DNA of 64,000 bases from Symsagittifera roscoffensis (lineage: Eukaryota; Xenacoelomorpha; Acoela; Convolutidae), in NCBI RefSeq assembly GCF_963678635.1, contig NC_087071.1:34899680-34963679 (forward strand). The letters run 5' to 3'. The notes below the pieces were generated by a model. That model saw only the letters and a program-made list of their open reading frames with translations, did not search any database and was not told where the DNA came from. The translations under genes and the position numbers were made by a program. Positions 18,205-29,505 of the stretch are shown here, in pieces; within the stretch, counting starts at the first letter, position 1; each line of letters starts with the position of its first letter.

Positions 18205-18440
18205 GTTAAGAGTCAATCTCATCTAGGATCTACTTATTAATCTCTACCCCCCCCCCCCCACTTGTTGTACGTACTAAAGAATCTCCACCTCTGTAAATAC
18301 AACAGTAAATTAGCACTGAGTTTTCGATTGAGAATTCTAATTTTGCTGCACTCTGGTTGGTCGAAAAATTGACCATTTTGATCAACTTAACATTCCCCTC
18401 TTTTTTGAAGGGGGGGGGGTTGTTAAGTAGATCCTTCATC
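18205..18440. mobile_element. Foldback/MITE candidate with poly-C / poly-G termini
   Basis: Left end aggatctacttatta...taccccccccccccc, right end gggggggggttgttaagtagatcc, an imperfect inverted pair about 210 bp apart with an AT-rich interior and no ORF. It resembles the 5150-5375 element in layout (TTAAC plus G/C runs) but not in detailed sequence. No target duplication verified. Confidence 0.4.
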
Positions 18441-19072
18441 TAATGTCGGTTTTTAAAAAGTCATCAAAGTTCAGTATCAGTGTAATTTTCTTCCCCATAA
18501 AAATATCACAAAATAGTTAACATAAAAAAACTACATTCGACCTGGATACTTTTTAAAAACACAGTGTTAAATCTCATTGTGCTCCCTCCCTAAGCATTTT
18601 AATTTTGAATTGAATCCCTATTTTGTAATTCAAGCCCTAACTTCTTTTTCACTTTTTTTCCCAAGCTTGTCAATATGGTACAAAATGTGTGCTGGCGTTT
18701 TTTGAAAACTTTTGGGGCGTACAAAAAAAATTATAATCTTATTCCGACAAATTTTTTAAACTTAACAAGTTTTTTTCTGTAGCAAAAATAAAACATGCGG
18801 GTACTCCTGAGTTCACTTGAAATAATTGTAGAAAATCAATACGCTTACAATTCACAAAATGCACAGTTTGGCCTCGTAATGATCAAGAACAATAATATTA
18901 ATATACAAAATTTATTTAAAAAAATTGGAATTAAGTTTATATATTCAAAATAAATTGAAAACTACTGCAATAGTTTTCCAAATTGTCAGAGAAGCCAAAA
19001 CATTTTGAGCCGCATTATTTATAATCAACGTAGATGCAATGTCGAAGACAGCATGGCCCGTGTTGTCTTGAA
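18441..19072. other. AT-rich intergenic sequence, nothing recognised
   Basis: No convincing ORF, repeat or signal was found on either strand. Confidence 0.4.
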
Positions 19073-20585
19073 CTTGCATCTAAGTTGTTGTTTGACCTTG
19101 CATTTTCTACCCGCACTGAAGTTTTATGGGTAATAATTCATTATAATGGATTTTCATTGACTAAAATGTTGTCTATATCGATTATCATGGCATATTTAGA
19201 CCACGTAATCGATTTTTAATCCAATATAATTGATTATTTTGAAAAATTTAAATCCATTTTATAATCCATTATGATCAATTATAATCCATTTTTGTTTTCA
19301 ATATAATGGATTACTTTTTGTACATAAAATTCATAAAAATTGTTTAAATTTTAAAAATAATGACTCTAATTTTTGCAACTTTCTGCAAAACTCGAACAAA
19401 CACGTTCATCCAGAGGCGGTCAATATGTAGTAATTTTCCAAAAAGTGCCCAAAAAAGCATTTTTGACCAGTTCCTCACATCCCCCCCCCCCAACGTACCC
19501 CCTCCCCAATGTACCCCCCCCCCCCCCCCCCAACGTACCCCCCCCCAACCCACGACGAATCAAAATTATGAAAAATTAAGTTTAATAAAATTTGTTAATT
19601 TTTGTTAACAATCCACGACGTAACAAAAGTTTGACTTAAGTTTAACAAAATTATGAAAAAATGAAAACAATACACAAAAAATGTTAAATAAATAGATTAT
19701 AATCCATTATAATCGATTAAATGGGTTATTTTTCTTTTCTATCAAATTTTTTTTGAAAATAATTGATTATGATTGATTATAATCAATTTTATGGGGATTT
19801 TAATGCTTAAAAATGTTATCATTATAATCAATTTTCAATCGATTATGATCAATTTTTTTTGTTATTTTATAGAGACTGACAATCAAAATCCAATACAATT
19901 GATTATTATCCATGAAACTTCAGTGCGGGTAATTAATGATTTTTCAAAGACGTTCGCCAAGGTGATTAAATGGAGAGCCATTCGGCAGTTTTTAGATCAG
20001 TTTAAATATAGAGCTTTTTTTCCAGTTTTTTATCAAAACTTTGTTATTTATTTTTCACTTTTTTGTCTCATAAAAAAGCTTCAGTCTTATAGTGAATTTT
20101 TCTGATATATTTTTCATTGATCGTAATTTTGAAAATTAGATGATTCAATTATCGATTAAATTCAATGAAATGTTTTATAAATGATTATAATTTAATATGA
20201 AAAAGAAAAATGATAACTGTTTGTTTACGGATTTATTAATTGTTGATTATAGGTATATATCCCTTAAAAGATGGCACTTGAAACACAAATTAATCGATTA
20301 TAAAATGCTTAAAACTGGAAGCATGTTGATTAGTTCGCTGAAGCCATGTTTTGGTCAGTGAAGTTAAATTTTCCTTGGCGTTAACTTCACGGAAGTTTTT
20401 TGGTATTTTTTGAGCGTTTGTGTAAGTTTGTTGATTGTTTTACAACATTCAGATGCATTCAAATGAAACTGGCGCATATGAACACCAAAAGTAGCTGTTG
20501 TTTTTTCTCTGGTACATTGTTTTTTTAAGACATTGCTATTTATATAAATATCAACTAATTAAGCATTTCATAAAGTTACCCTCGT
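19073..20585. repeat. AT-rich duplicated block, copy 1 (paralogue 25612-27085)
   Basis: Begins near atctaag..gaccttg...tct-ac-cgcactgaag and ends near catttcataaagtta in both copies. Internally it is dominated by degenerate repeats of attataatc(c/g/a)att, a self-complementary motif. Copy 1 has extra motif-rich sequence (19560-19930) that copy 2 lacks. Copy 2 has a MITE inserted where copy 1 reads acaaattaatcgatt. Confidence 0.75.
19480..19556. repeat. C-rich minisatellite
   Basis: Runs of 9-18 C separated by aacgtac or aatgtac. A weaker version is at 25978-26050 in the paralogous block. Long C runs of this kind vary in length and can form unusual secondary structure. Confidence 0.6.
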
Positions 20586-20982
20586 CCTAGGATTTTGTAA
20601 TCGAAAGAAATTTTCCACCCAAAAAGCAGAAGACCCCCTACTTAGGATCTTGCTAAGTTTAGCTTAACAACAAAGGACACGATACAAAACTCTTTCTAAT
20701 TCCAATTTTTGGGGTCCTAATTATAGGTCCTGGTTAATTATATGATTCATATTAATTGTTATATTTGTTTCGGGCAAATGAACTTTCGACCTAGTTGAAA
20801 TTTGTTAGTGAACGGGGAATTGACTTTTATGGTGTATAATAAAAATTCGCCGGCCATTTTGGCAGCGTAGCTTAACTGTTGGCAGCAGTAAACTAATTCT
20901 TTAGCTTGACCTAAATTTTATGGTGAAAAGGCAGTAAATTGAAATTACTCTCCAAAGGCCGTTTCTGGGCAAAATATACAAA

Positions 20983-21389
20983 ATGATGAATTTGTCAAAT
21001 TTTGAAATAAAAAAAATGAAATTAGAGGGAACTTGTACTGAAGATATTGATAATGAACATTTACAATTAAGAGTGTTTTCAACCGCAGAAAAAACTCATT
21101 TTTCAAATTTAGTAATGAACGCTACGTCGTCTTCCTCGAAAGGGCAAAGGAAATTTCAAAGAAAGAATATGAGTTAATTTTCAAAGAACAATTTTATTTG
21201 AGTGAGCTTCAACAAATCTCTTGGTGCATTTCTACAAAACAAAAGTATGGCACTGTGAGCGATTTGAATTTTGCTGATTATGAAAACTTATTCGACTATT
21301 CGTTTGATTTTACCTCAAAGAGGGTTGATAAAGACTTGGAGAGAAAAATCCGTCTATGTTTCAACAAGCTATCAAAATACTCCGGATAA
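20983..21389 (+). pseudogene. Unknown protein, one frameshift
   Basis: From the ATG at 20983 the frame reads MMNLSNFEIKKMKLEGTCTE and continues to about 21110 (AEKTHFSNLV), after which it degenerates into poly-Ser. At the same point another frame opens with NERYVVFLERAKEISKKEYE, then LIFKEQFYLSELQQISW, ending LCFNKLSKYSG and a stop at 21387-21389. The protein-like composition on both sides suggests one gene of about 135 residues broken by a single-base change or a tiny intron. No family recognised. It could also be a sequencing error in a real gene. Confidence 0.4.
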
Positions 21390-22167
21390 TTTAAATCAGA
21401 TCTACTGCTAGATACATTTAATATCATATTGCAGTTAAAAGGATTGAATAAATATTCATCAAATTGTCAGAAAAAAGTCGATAAGTTGACTCAGTGTTTA
21501 GGAAAACCGATTGGAAATTTTGAGTTTTAGTCAAGTTCGAGCGAGTAAAGCGATGGAGTGAGTGAAGCGATCCGTGATCATTTTTTATTACACCTTCAAG
21601 CTTCAGCTTGTTTCAATTGGTGTTTCTCAGAGAAATGATCGTAGTGAATGCTATTATTTGGGGTTTTGTGATTTTTTTTTCATGAAAAAATTTGAGGTTT
21701 CGCGGCTCGTTTTTTGTTTTCTCTTTAAATTCGGTGCTTTTCCATTGTTAATTCAGTGCTTTTCCATTGGAAGTCAAACTCCACTATCGAACAGCAAACG
21801 TGTAAAGGTCACGAAAAACGTGATTGACTTCTAGTTTCAAAAGAGGAATTTAATTATCAGATTTCCCAGCGAAATTAAATTTTTAAGTTTTAATCCAGTT
21901 GTCTCAAATTGGTTTAATTTCTTGAAAAAATGGTCAAAAATAATTTTTTCTAGAAATTCAAAGGGGTTTAAGGCCATCTAGTTTTTTTTTCAAAAATCGA
22001 AGGCTGAGATTTTTCAAAAAATGAGGCAGTTTTTTTCCGTTTCTTTGCATTCATTATGATTTTCCAACTGTCCGTTGGCTATTGTTCATCTCTTCAAATT
22101 AAATCGCTTCAAATTTTCCCGAGGGATAGAGTTGTATTGCAAATATTTTGATTTATTTCAAGTCAAA
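21390..22167. other. Intergenic, nothing recognised
   Basis: AT-rich; small open frames here have no recognisable domain or supporting signal. Confidence 0.4.
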
Positions 22168-22791
22168 ATGATAGAAAAGAGATTCAACAATTTGTTCAAA
22201 TTCATAAATAACATTCTGCTTTCATGTCCTCCATTATTTTATTTCACTCGATTGGTATATGGATTAGTTATGGCCGCTTTGCTTATTGTTCCAATTTCAG
22301 TTTTCATTTCGGGGTTTAAGCAGACGTTCTTTAGACTGAACCCAAAAAGGTCTCGACCGAAGACGAAGTACGACTTGGATTCGAACTCGGGAATTGAGGA
22401 GTCGGAATTCGTGACTTCAGACGGAGTTGATATACATTTTGTGTCAAAGGGAAACCCGAATGGCGAAGTCATTTTGTTCCTTCACGGGTTCCCAGAATGC
22501 TGGTATTCCTGGAAACACCAAATCGATTTCTTCTCCGATAAAGGTTACCGAGTTGTTGCTATGAGTCTTCGTGGATACGCTGAGAGCGGAAAACCGAAAG
22601 GAGTCGAAAGTTACGAGCAAACCAAGCTAGCAAACGATGTCAAAGAGCAAATCAAGTATTTGAGATACGGGAAAGTGATTCATGTCGGCCATGATTGGGG
22701 TGGTGTTATATCGTGGACTTTTTCTGCTATGCATTCTGAATTTATAAAAAAACTAATCGTTCTAAATGCGCCTTGGTTGTTGAGAACTTGA
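22168..22791 (+). pseudogene. Epoxide-hydrolase-like alpha/beta hydrolase, N-terminal part
   Basis: Start chosen at the ATG at 22168 (MIEKRFNNLF); the upstream in-frame extension lacks an ATG. A membrane anchor lies at about residues 26-50 (FYFTRLVYGLVMAALLIVPI), as in EPHX3/EPHX4-type microsomal enzymes. The hydrolase core has the oxyanion motif HGFPECWYSW, RGYAESGKP, and the nucleophile elbow VGHDWGGVISW with the catalytic Asp. It ends at LIVLNAPW then LLRT and a stop, exactly before the cap (lid) domain. Such enzymes hydrolyse epoxides to diols and normally have about 360 residues; the cap with its two tyrosines and the catalytic acid are absent, so activity is unlikely. The C-terminal strand follows in another frame. 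Confidence 0.7.
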
Positions 22792-22793
22792 AA

Positions 22794-22910
22794 GGTATGA
22801 GCACCTTTGTAGATGATCTTCAGGTGACTAGACTACCTGGGGTTAGTCATTGGGTTCAACAGGAGGACCCAGAAACTGTCAATCAAGATATAATTGGTTT
22901 CATATCATGA
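22794..22910 (+). pseudogene. Epoxide-hydrolase-like C-terminal fragment
   Basis: In a second frame directly after the stop of the preceding gene: LQVTRLPGVSHWVQQEDPET, then VNQDIIGF and a stop. This is the C-terminal segment carrying the catalytic His (GVSHWVQQEDP) of the same hydrolase family. No cap-domain sequence and no convincing intron lie between the two parts, so the simplest reading is a deletion of the cap region plus frameshift. Confidence 0.65.
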
Positions 22911-23810
22911 CAAACTTGAACTTGAACACCCTGCTAAAATCATAAACTTCAAAGTCTTTCCACTTTCCTACGGTATAAATATAAAGACATTTTTGTACAC
23001 CGAATTTGTAAGATATATAATGAAAGTAATTCTATGGATAAATATTTCAGGTCTCTTGAACTCGGAAGGTTAAAAGACCAAATTTAAAGATCGCAGTCGG
23101 TTAATTTAATAGAGTTGAATTGGATCCAGGACCGCAAAACGATATTTTACAATTCCGTTATGATCCGAAAATAAAATTGCAATCAACCCAACTGATTATG
23201 AAGTTGAAAGGCTGCAATATTTCCGCAAATAGTAATGCGAGCAGGGATGATATGAAAATAGAACTCTTAACTTGAATCTTGCGTGAAAACTAGTTTATTT
23301 TGTTCGTTTCCACTCGAAAACAAATCTTTTCGATTTGTTTTATTTCAGAAAATTTTCGACCTACGCGGCTAAAAAGTAAAACTAATTGTTCCGAACTAGA
23401 AGAAATTAACCGAATAATTCCGCTCGGGGTAGTTTTTGTCTCTACATAAGTTTCGACCTTTTGATTTAGCAGTTTTGGACGGATTTTTAATTAAAAATAA
23501 TACTAATAATTGTTTCTGCGACTCGCAGAGGATCTATAAATTGGAATCCAGCCTGTCGAAGCATAGTCCGTTTATATTTCTCCCCACATTCTAGTCAGTT
23601 ATTTTGTTGTGCATTGCTCTTGTTCGCGACTCATGGCAGTTTTTTTTGCTGGAAGAACTTTCGTGTGGTACCGCTATAGCGTCCGTAATTTGTCAGGCTG
23701 GGGTAAACCTGAAGCGAGGGTTCAAATGAGAGCTCGCCCTCATAAACTATCATTGCCATGACATGGTATCGATTAAATTATCTGACATTCTCGAAGTGAA
23801 CGTCTTACCA
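22911..23810. other. Intergenic, nothing recognised
   Basis: AT-rich, with no ORF or repeat that I could support. Confidence 0.4.
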
Positions 23811-24097
23811 CTATGATTCGAATCGGGACAATTGGGCAAATTCAAACTGAAAGTTATCTATTTCGAACCTACAGAAATTCGGAAATTGTTCTCGAGCTTG
23901 ACTGGAAAATCCACGTGAACCTAATTTGTTGAGAAAACTTTGATGTGGAACAGAAATCACTGCTTTACCAACGTCAACTAAAACAACTTGAGTATAATTG
24001 TTTGCTTGAAGACTCAATACAGTTTTCGTAAATGTTTTCTGGTTAGTTGCCTCTGTTGGATCTCTTTTTTTTGTATATTGAAGTTATGTAAGCTTCT
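23811..24097 (-). pseudogene. LINE reverse-transcriptase fragment, inverted arm
   Basis: The minus-strand frame reads SLQANNYTQVVLVDVGKAVI, then SVPHQSFLNKLGSRGFSSQA, corresponding to the LINE RT segment 'VLLDLSKAFDTVDHEILLxKL'. It is the mirror copy of 24178-24410 on the plus strand. It is truncated upstream where the two arms meet. Confidence 0.6.
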
Positions 24098-24497
24098 TTG
24101 AGAGAACCGGGAAACAAACTTTCCTTGATGCAATTGTATCTGATAAACCATTGCATTAAGGAAAATTCAATTCCCGATTTTCTCAAAGAAGCTTACATAA
24201 CTTCAATATACAAAAATGGAGATCCAACAGGAGCAGCTAACCACATACCATTTACAGAAATGGTATCGAGTCTTCAAGCAAACAATTATACTTGAGTTGT
24301 TTCTCTTGACGTTGGTAAAGCAGTGATTTCTGTTCTACATCAAAGTTTTCTCAACAAACTAGATTCATGCGGATTTTCCAATCAAGCTCGAGAACGATTT
24401 CGGAAACTTTTTAGTCCGATACATTTTTTTGTCGAGCTACTGAAAATCGTAGGGTACCACAAGGTATATTGCTCTGTCCGACAAATTAAATATTAAT
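24098..24497 (+). pseudogene. LINE reverse-transcriptase fragment (non-LTR retrotransposon)
   Basis: The plus-strand frame NKLSLMQLYLINHCIKENSI, then PDFLKEAYITSIYKNGDPTG matches the RT motif 'IPxxxKxAxVxPIxKKGDPxxxxNYRPI'. After one stop come SLDVGKAVISVLHQSFLNKL and, in another frame, NRRVPQGILLCPTN, the VPQGSxLGPxLF motif. Jockey/CR1/RTE-type RT; multiple lesions. It is head-to-head with the preceding arm, about 80 bp apart. Confidence 0.65.
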
Positions 24498-24519
24498 CTA
24501 TACTATACTTAAATGCGAG

Positions 24520-24910
24520 TGACAGCCATCGCCCATGTTTAAGCATAATAATTTTGCAAGTTTAACGAACGATTTTTTTTATGGTCAAGCTATATCATGT
24601 TTGCCATGCTTAAGAAAACTTTTCAATTCGTTTTCCGCAAGCTCATTAATTTTTCAGTTTTTTTTTTCGAGGCCATATTAAGTCTGGCTGTAAACCTGCT
24701 TCTTTAATTAATTTGATTAATTCTGTCTACCCGTCGCCTAGTTTTTTAACTTTCATCTCCTATATATTTAAAAGCGGACTGCACTATCTCGCCATGTTTT
24801 TAAGCCTTTTAAATGTAATATTTTTGCATGTTTAACAAAAGAATTTTTTGACGTTTAAGCTATATCGTATTTTGCAATGGTTAAGATTTTTTTTCGTTTT
24901 TCCAGTTTGT
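24520..24910. repeat. Diverged direct repeat pair
   Basis: 24525-24620 (gccatcgcccatgtttaagc...ggtcaagctatatc) and 24780-24885 (ctatctcgccatgtttttaagc...gacgtttaagctatatc) are related in the same order. Origin unknown. Confidence 0.4.
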
Positions 24911-25094
24911 TTCAGTGTTTATTTCATCAAGTTTGAAATAAGCAACCCAATAGTAGAATAGTGTTAGAGTTTTCCCAAGTTTTGCGATTCTTGCCTCCTT
25001 ATATGAATAACCAAATCTTTTTAGTTTACAGGATAGGCAGTTTTCAAGATTTTAAAAGAAATTTCTGGAAACCTAAATTTAAAAAATTTCTCAA

Positions 25095-25610
25095 TTATTT
25101 GAAAATCTCACCCTGTAGTTGAGTGTTGTCAGGGGTGGTCAATCTTGCCTCCAATTTTCACTTTTCAAATCTTTGAACTTTCCGAGATATGACGTTTTTT
25201 TTTATTTTTCAAAAATTTTTTCAAAAACTTAGATTTTACAAAATTTCAAAACGTTGAAGATTTACCATCTCTGTAGTGAGGCTCTGTCAGGGTACTCTCA
25301 GGAATTGCCGATTTCGCTGCCAAAAATGACTGCTCAATTCTTGTAGTTTTCGAGATATGGCGTTTTTTTATGGTTTTCTCCGAAATTTTCAAAAAAAGCC
25401 TAAATGTTAAAAAGTTTCAAAACTTTGATATCAATCCTGTTATTGGAATCCGTGAGGGTTTTCACAGAGGGTTGCAAATTTGTCTCTGATTATGGCCGCT
25501 CAAATTCTTGCAGTTATCGAGAAATGACGTTTTTCATGGTTATCTCCGAAAGTTTCAAAAAAAAAGCTTAAATGTTAAAAAGTTCCAAAAGTTTGAAGAC
25601 ATCTAAGTGA
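25095..25610. repeat. Three degenerate tandem units of about 168 bp
   Basis: The landmark cgaga(t/a)atg(a/g)cgttttt recurs at 25183, 25351 and 25518, spacing 168 and 167 bp, with collinear flanks (gtgagg..tttcacag, aaatgttaaaaagtt). Non-coding, satellite-like. Confidence 0.6.
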
Positions 25611-25611
25611 C

Positions 25612-27085
25612 CTTGTACCTTCTACTCGCACTGAAGTTTTATCAATTATAATGGATTTTCATTGACTAAAATTGTGTCTATATAATCGATTATCATGGCA
25701 TATTTAGACCACGTAATCGATTTTTGATCCATTAAAATCGATTTTTTTGAAAAATTTATATCCATTATAATCCATTATACTCAATTATATTCCATTTTTG
25801 TTTTCAATGTAATGGATTATTTTTTGTACTTAAAAGCCATGCAAATTGATTACATTATGTAAATAATGACTCTACTTTTTGCAACTTTCTGCAAATTTTG
25901 AACGAATCCAGGGGTGGTCAATTTGTATTAATTTTCCAAAAAGTGCCCAAAAAAGCATTTTTGACCAGTTCCTCACGTCCCCCCATACCCCCCCACTTAA
26001 CCACCCCTCCACCACGACGCAGCCCCTCCCCTTCGACGTACCCTCCCCCTCTCTAGTTAGGGGACGTCTAACTGTAGTACGGGAGCAATTCGGCAGTTTT
26101 TAGATCAGTTCAAATATACAGCATTTTTTTCTGGTTATTTATCAAAGTTTTGTTAAATATTTTTCACCTTTTTGTCTCATCAAAAAAAGCTTCAGTCTGA
26201 TAAAGACTTTGTCTGATATATTTTTTCACTGATCGTGATTTTGAAAATTAAATGATTTAATTATCGATTAAATTCAATGAAATGTTTTTTAAATGATTAT
26301 AATTTGATGTGAAAAAGAAAAATGTCTACTATTTATTTATTTATTTACGGATTTATTAATTGTTGTTTATTAGTATTTATCCCTTAAAAATGGCACTTAA
26401 AACACAAATGAATCCGGGGTCGGATTTGGGGGGGAAGGGGGGGGGAAGGCGCGGACGCTCTTCTTAGGGATTCGACCCCCTTTGGTACTTTTTAAGAAAT
26501 CCATTTTTGCCGACCGACCATAAAATTTTTCTAAAGGCGCTTTTGGCGCCAATTTATACTAATTTTGAGGGGGGGGGGGGGCGGGAGCGCGCCAAAAAAA
26601 AGTCCCTAAAAACGGCTTTTTTGACGTGTTTTTCTAAAATTTGCCTGCGGTGCAGAAATTTTGGCCAAAACAGGGACTATTTAGTGCTTTTTCTTTTTAG
26701 TGCTTTAGGAGAGCTCGAAAAATCAATTTGGTCGACCTAAAAAAAAGGTCGTCAAAATTTTTTGAAAATCCGCCCCCCTCGAAAAAATCCTAGATCCGCC
26801 CCTGAATTAATCGGTTAGAAAATGCCTAAAACTGGAAGCATGTTGATTAGTTCGCTGGAGCCATATTTTGGTCAGAGAAGATAAATTTTCCTTCGCGTTA
26901 ACTTTTTGAGCGTTTGTGTATGTTTGTTGATTGTTTTACAACATTCAGATGCATGCAAATGAAACTGGCGCATATAAACACCAAAAGTAGTTGTTGTTTT
27001 TTCTCTGGTACATTGTTTTTTTATGACATTGCTATTTATATAATTAACAACTAATTTACCATTTCATAAAGTTAGCCATGTGAGA
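25612..27085. repeat. AT-rich duplicated block, copy 2 (paralogue 19073-20585)
   Basis: Collinear with copy 1 from gcactgaagttttat to catttcataaagtta, including the agtgcccaaaaaagcattttt segment and the C-rich stretch. It carries the MITE at 26414-26804. Confidence 0.75.
26414..26804. mobile_element. hAT-type MITE, second copy
   Basis: Same family as 4448-4873: the left end ccggggtcggatttgg is slightly decayed, the right end cctagatccgcccctg is intact, with the shared interior ggcgccaat...tatactaattttgaggg and agcgcgccaaaaa. The flanks aatgaatc and aattaatc are consistent with an 8-bp duplication with one change; the empty site in the paralogous block reads acaaattaatcgatt (about 20288). Open frames inside it are not genes. 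Confidence 0.75.
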
Positions 27086-27645
27086 AAAGTTCGGATCTGT
27101 GAGACATACCTTTGCTATGCTTTTTGCTTGATCAAAAAGCAAATCTTTGATTTTTCAGACTATTGAGTTTTATATTTTCACAAATAATTTTTCATCAGCT
27201 GGTGGCTTCAATATTACCATTTTAGCTGCTTTATTTAAACAATATTTTTAGTTATTGCCAGCGGAAGTCTAGTTGCGTTCATCAGAAGTTCCTCTTGCAG
27301 AAATATTTAAGGTAAGGTTTGCGATAGTTTAAATCATATTTTGTATGTAACTGCAAATTTGCTTCATCTGCTTTCATGGGTCACCCAACTATCGACCTGT
27401 TAAAAAGTGAGCAGTATGGGTCTTCACTAAGAGTTTATTTCACAGAATGATTGTAACACACTAATTTTTCAGATATGATGATGTAGTTTCCAAAATCATT
27501 TTTTTCAGATCTAGACTTTACGACATATATATGAATTAAACTATTGCACCTTTTTCTGTTAAAATTTCGTGCAATAATGATTTAACAATTTAATTGCATA
27601 TTTCGTAGTCCTGGCTGTATGTATCATTGTTTTTTCAAATGCAAT
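27086..27645. other. Intergenic between two duplicated blocks, nothing recognised
   Basis: AT-rich; no supported ORF. Confidence 0.4.
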
Positions 27646-27968
27646 GAGCGCCATATTTTTCAGGGATTTTGATTTCACTTTATGAATTTAGCGCCAAGTA
27701 ACTTAGGGCAACCTTTACAACTTGAAATCAGATTACTATTTTTTTCGTATCTATTTCAAATTCGAATAATCATCTCAAAAGTTCGTTGATTCGATTTTTT
27801 TCCTTCTCGCCAATTCTGTCTTTCCTCTCTTTTCTCTTTGGGGTCCGACAGGGCAAAAGACCATCATTCCTGCTTGTTCGGTGATTGGTCGGTGATCTCT
27901 ATCCCCCTATTCAATTGGATCTTAAATGCAGACTGCTCGTATCGCTTTTTATCTTGTCAGGTCACTTT

Positions 27969-28145
27969 TCTCAAAAGTCCATCGCCAGAACTGTAAACAC
28001 GTCTTTGCCGCTCACCGATTTTGTCAGGCAGTCCGCCACCATTATCTGTGTTGGCACAAAGATGAATTTGATTCCTTCAATTTTGACGAACAGTCTCGCC
28101 ATTGCTATGTCCGTTCTGGTTGCAAGTGTTTCATTATTTACTCTT
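27969..28145 (-). pseudogene. Ty1/Copia-like RNase H C-terminal remnant, copy 2
   Basis: Minus-strand reading ETLATRTDIAMARLFVKIEG, then IKFIFVPTQIMVADCLTKSV and a stop after VLAMDF. It retains the VPT of the Copia consensus. Otherwise equivalent to the remnant at 3554-3730. Confidence 0.5.
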
Positions 28146-28364
28146 TTCTGTCGAAAGCCTTTCCTCTCTTTTTTTTTTCAAACATTGTCGAAGCCTTAAT
28201 TTTTAATTAGTTTAACTGCAGCCAACAAATTTTCTCGCCAGATTCAGATTTTATTTAATACAAAAGGTTGTGTTTTGGTGTAACCATCAAATTTTTGGGA
28301 AATTTTTTAGTGTTTGTTTTTTGCCTTTCTATAGCCTCTTCGTTTCTAATTTTCTCCTACTTAG

Positions 28365-28519
28365 CTGTTTTCATTTTTCTCCTGTGAGTCCGTTTTCAAT
28401 TAATTTCATTTTATCTCGAGAGCTTGTAGATTTGAAATTGAAATTTTTTCAAATCTACAAGCTCTCGAGATAAAATGAAATTAATTGAAAACAGACTCAC
28501 AGGAGAAAAATGAAAACAG
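28365..28519. repeat. Near-perfect palindrome, 73-bp arms
   Basis: ctgttttcatttttctcctg... up to gatttgaaa is followed, after about 9 bp, by its reverse complement ending caggagaaaaatgaaaacag. Block 1 has only the single left arm at about 3942-4005. The palindrome therefore arose in block 2 after the duplication. Confidence 0.85.
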
Positions 28520-29282
28520 ATCATGCGGCTTCCAACTCCACTAAAACCCCAATTCCAATTTTTGTTTACCTTCCTCGTTTTTCTATATTTCCTCTTTTTT
28601 GTATCTTCGAAGAACTAAAACGTTGATTTTTCTAATTTCTTTATTTACTGCGAAGTTTGAGTGGTGAATGATCTAGCTTACAATGGTTTCTTCGGCTTTT
28701 TTTTCTGTCCAGGTAGAGTTTGCTTATTTAGATTAAACTTTTACACATATCTTGATAGTCCCTGATTGTTGTATTATCCCCTTCTTCCTCCTTCCCTTTT
28801 CCCATGAATTGCCATTCTGCATTCTTTTAAGCAATGGTCTAATGATGTTCATCGGAAATATCCCCCCCTGTAGCTTGGTTTTGATATCCCCCACTTCTAC
28901 GCGATGATCTCTTGCCATAAATGATACTGCATCTACCACATTGACTCAATAATTTATTTGCTATTACTTTCATTATAACTTTTCATTATTACCTATTACT
29001 TTCATTAGTGAACAGCATGCTGGTGTTTTTATTTTTGTGCACTGTAAATCGTCTCAACTTCTGCTCTGCACAGGTGGGATTACCTTCCTTCCTGTTTTTT
29101 TTTAATGAGTCGCGATGTTTTTTTTGTTACTTTTTGTTGACTCATCAAGCTTTAGGCCCTCTAGTGAAGCTATACATAATACTCAATTCAAGGTCATCTC
29201 TCCCTTCTATTTTCTTCTAAATCTCTTCATTCTTATGATGTCCTCGTCCTTAATCTTCTCTATTAACAGTAAATTTAAACTA

Positions 29283-29505
29283 ATGTTGGACCAAGTTAAC
29301 ATCCTCCCCTCCCCCCCCCCCCCCCCCAATCCGTTTAGGGAGGAGGATGTTAACTTTGTTCTAAGTTGGGATTTTTCAGCCAATCAGAATCGAGCATTTT
29401 GCATGCAGCGCTTAGGAAATTTAATTTAAATTAAACGCTGGGGTGGAGGATCTTAACTTGGTCTATTTGGGGGAGGGGGGAGGATGTTAACTTGATCCCT
29501 AATGT
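29283..29505. mobile_element. Poly-C foldback element, copy 2
   Basis: Equivalent of 5150-5375, with accaagttaacatcctcc, a C run, and ggaggatgttaactt. It lies at the same place in block 2, so it predates the duplication. Confidence 0.5.

Noticed and set aside
26507-26740. 77-codon open frame
   Set aside because: Lies wholly inside the second hAT-type MITE, which is non-coding in its other copies.
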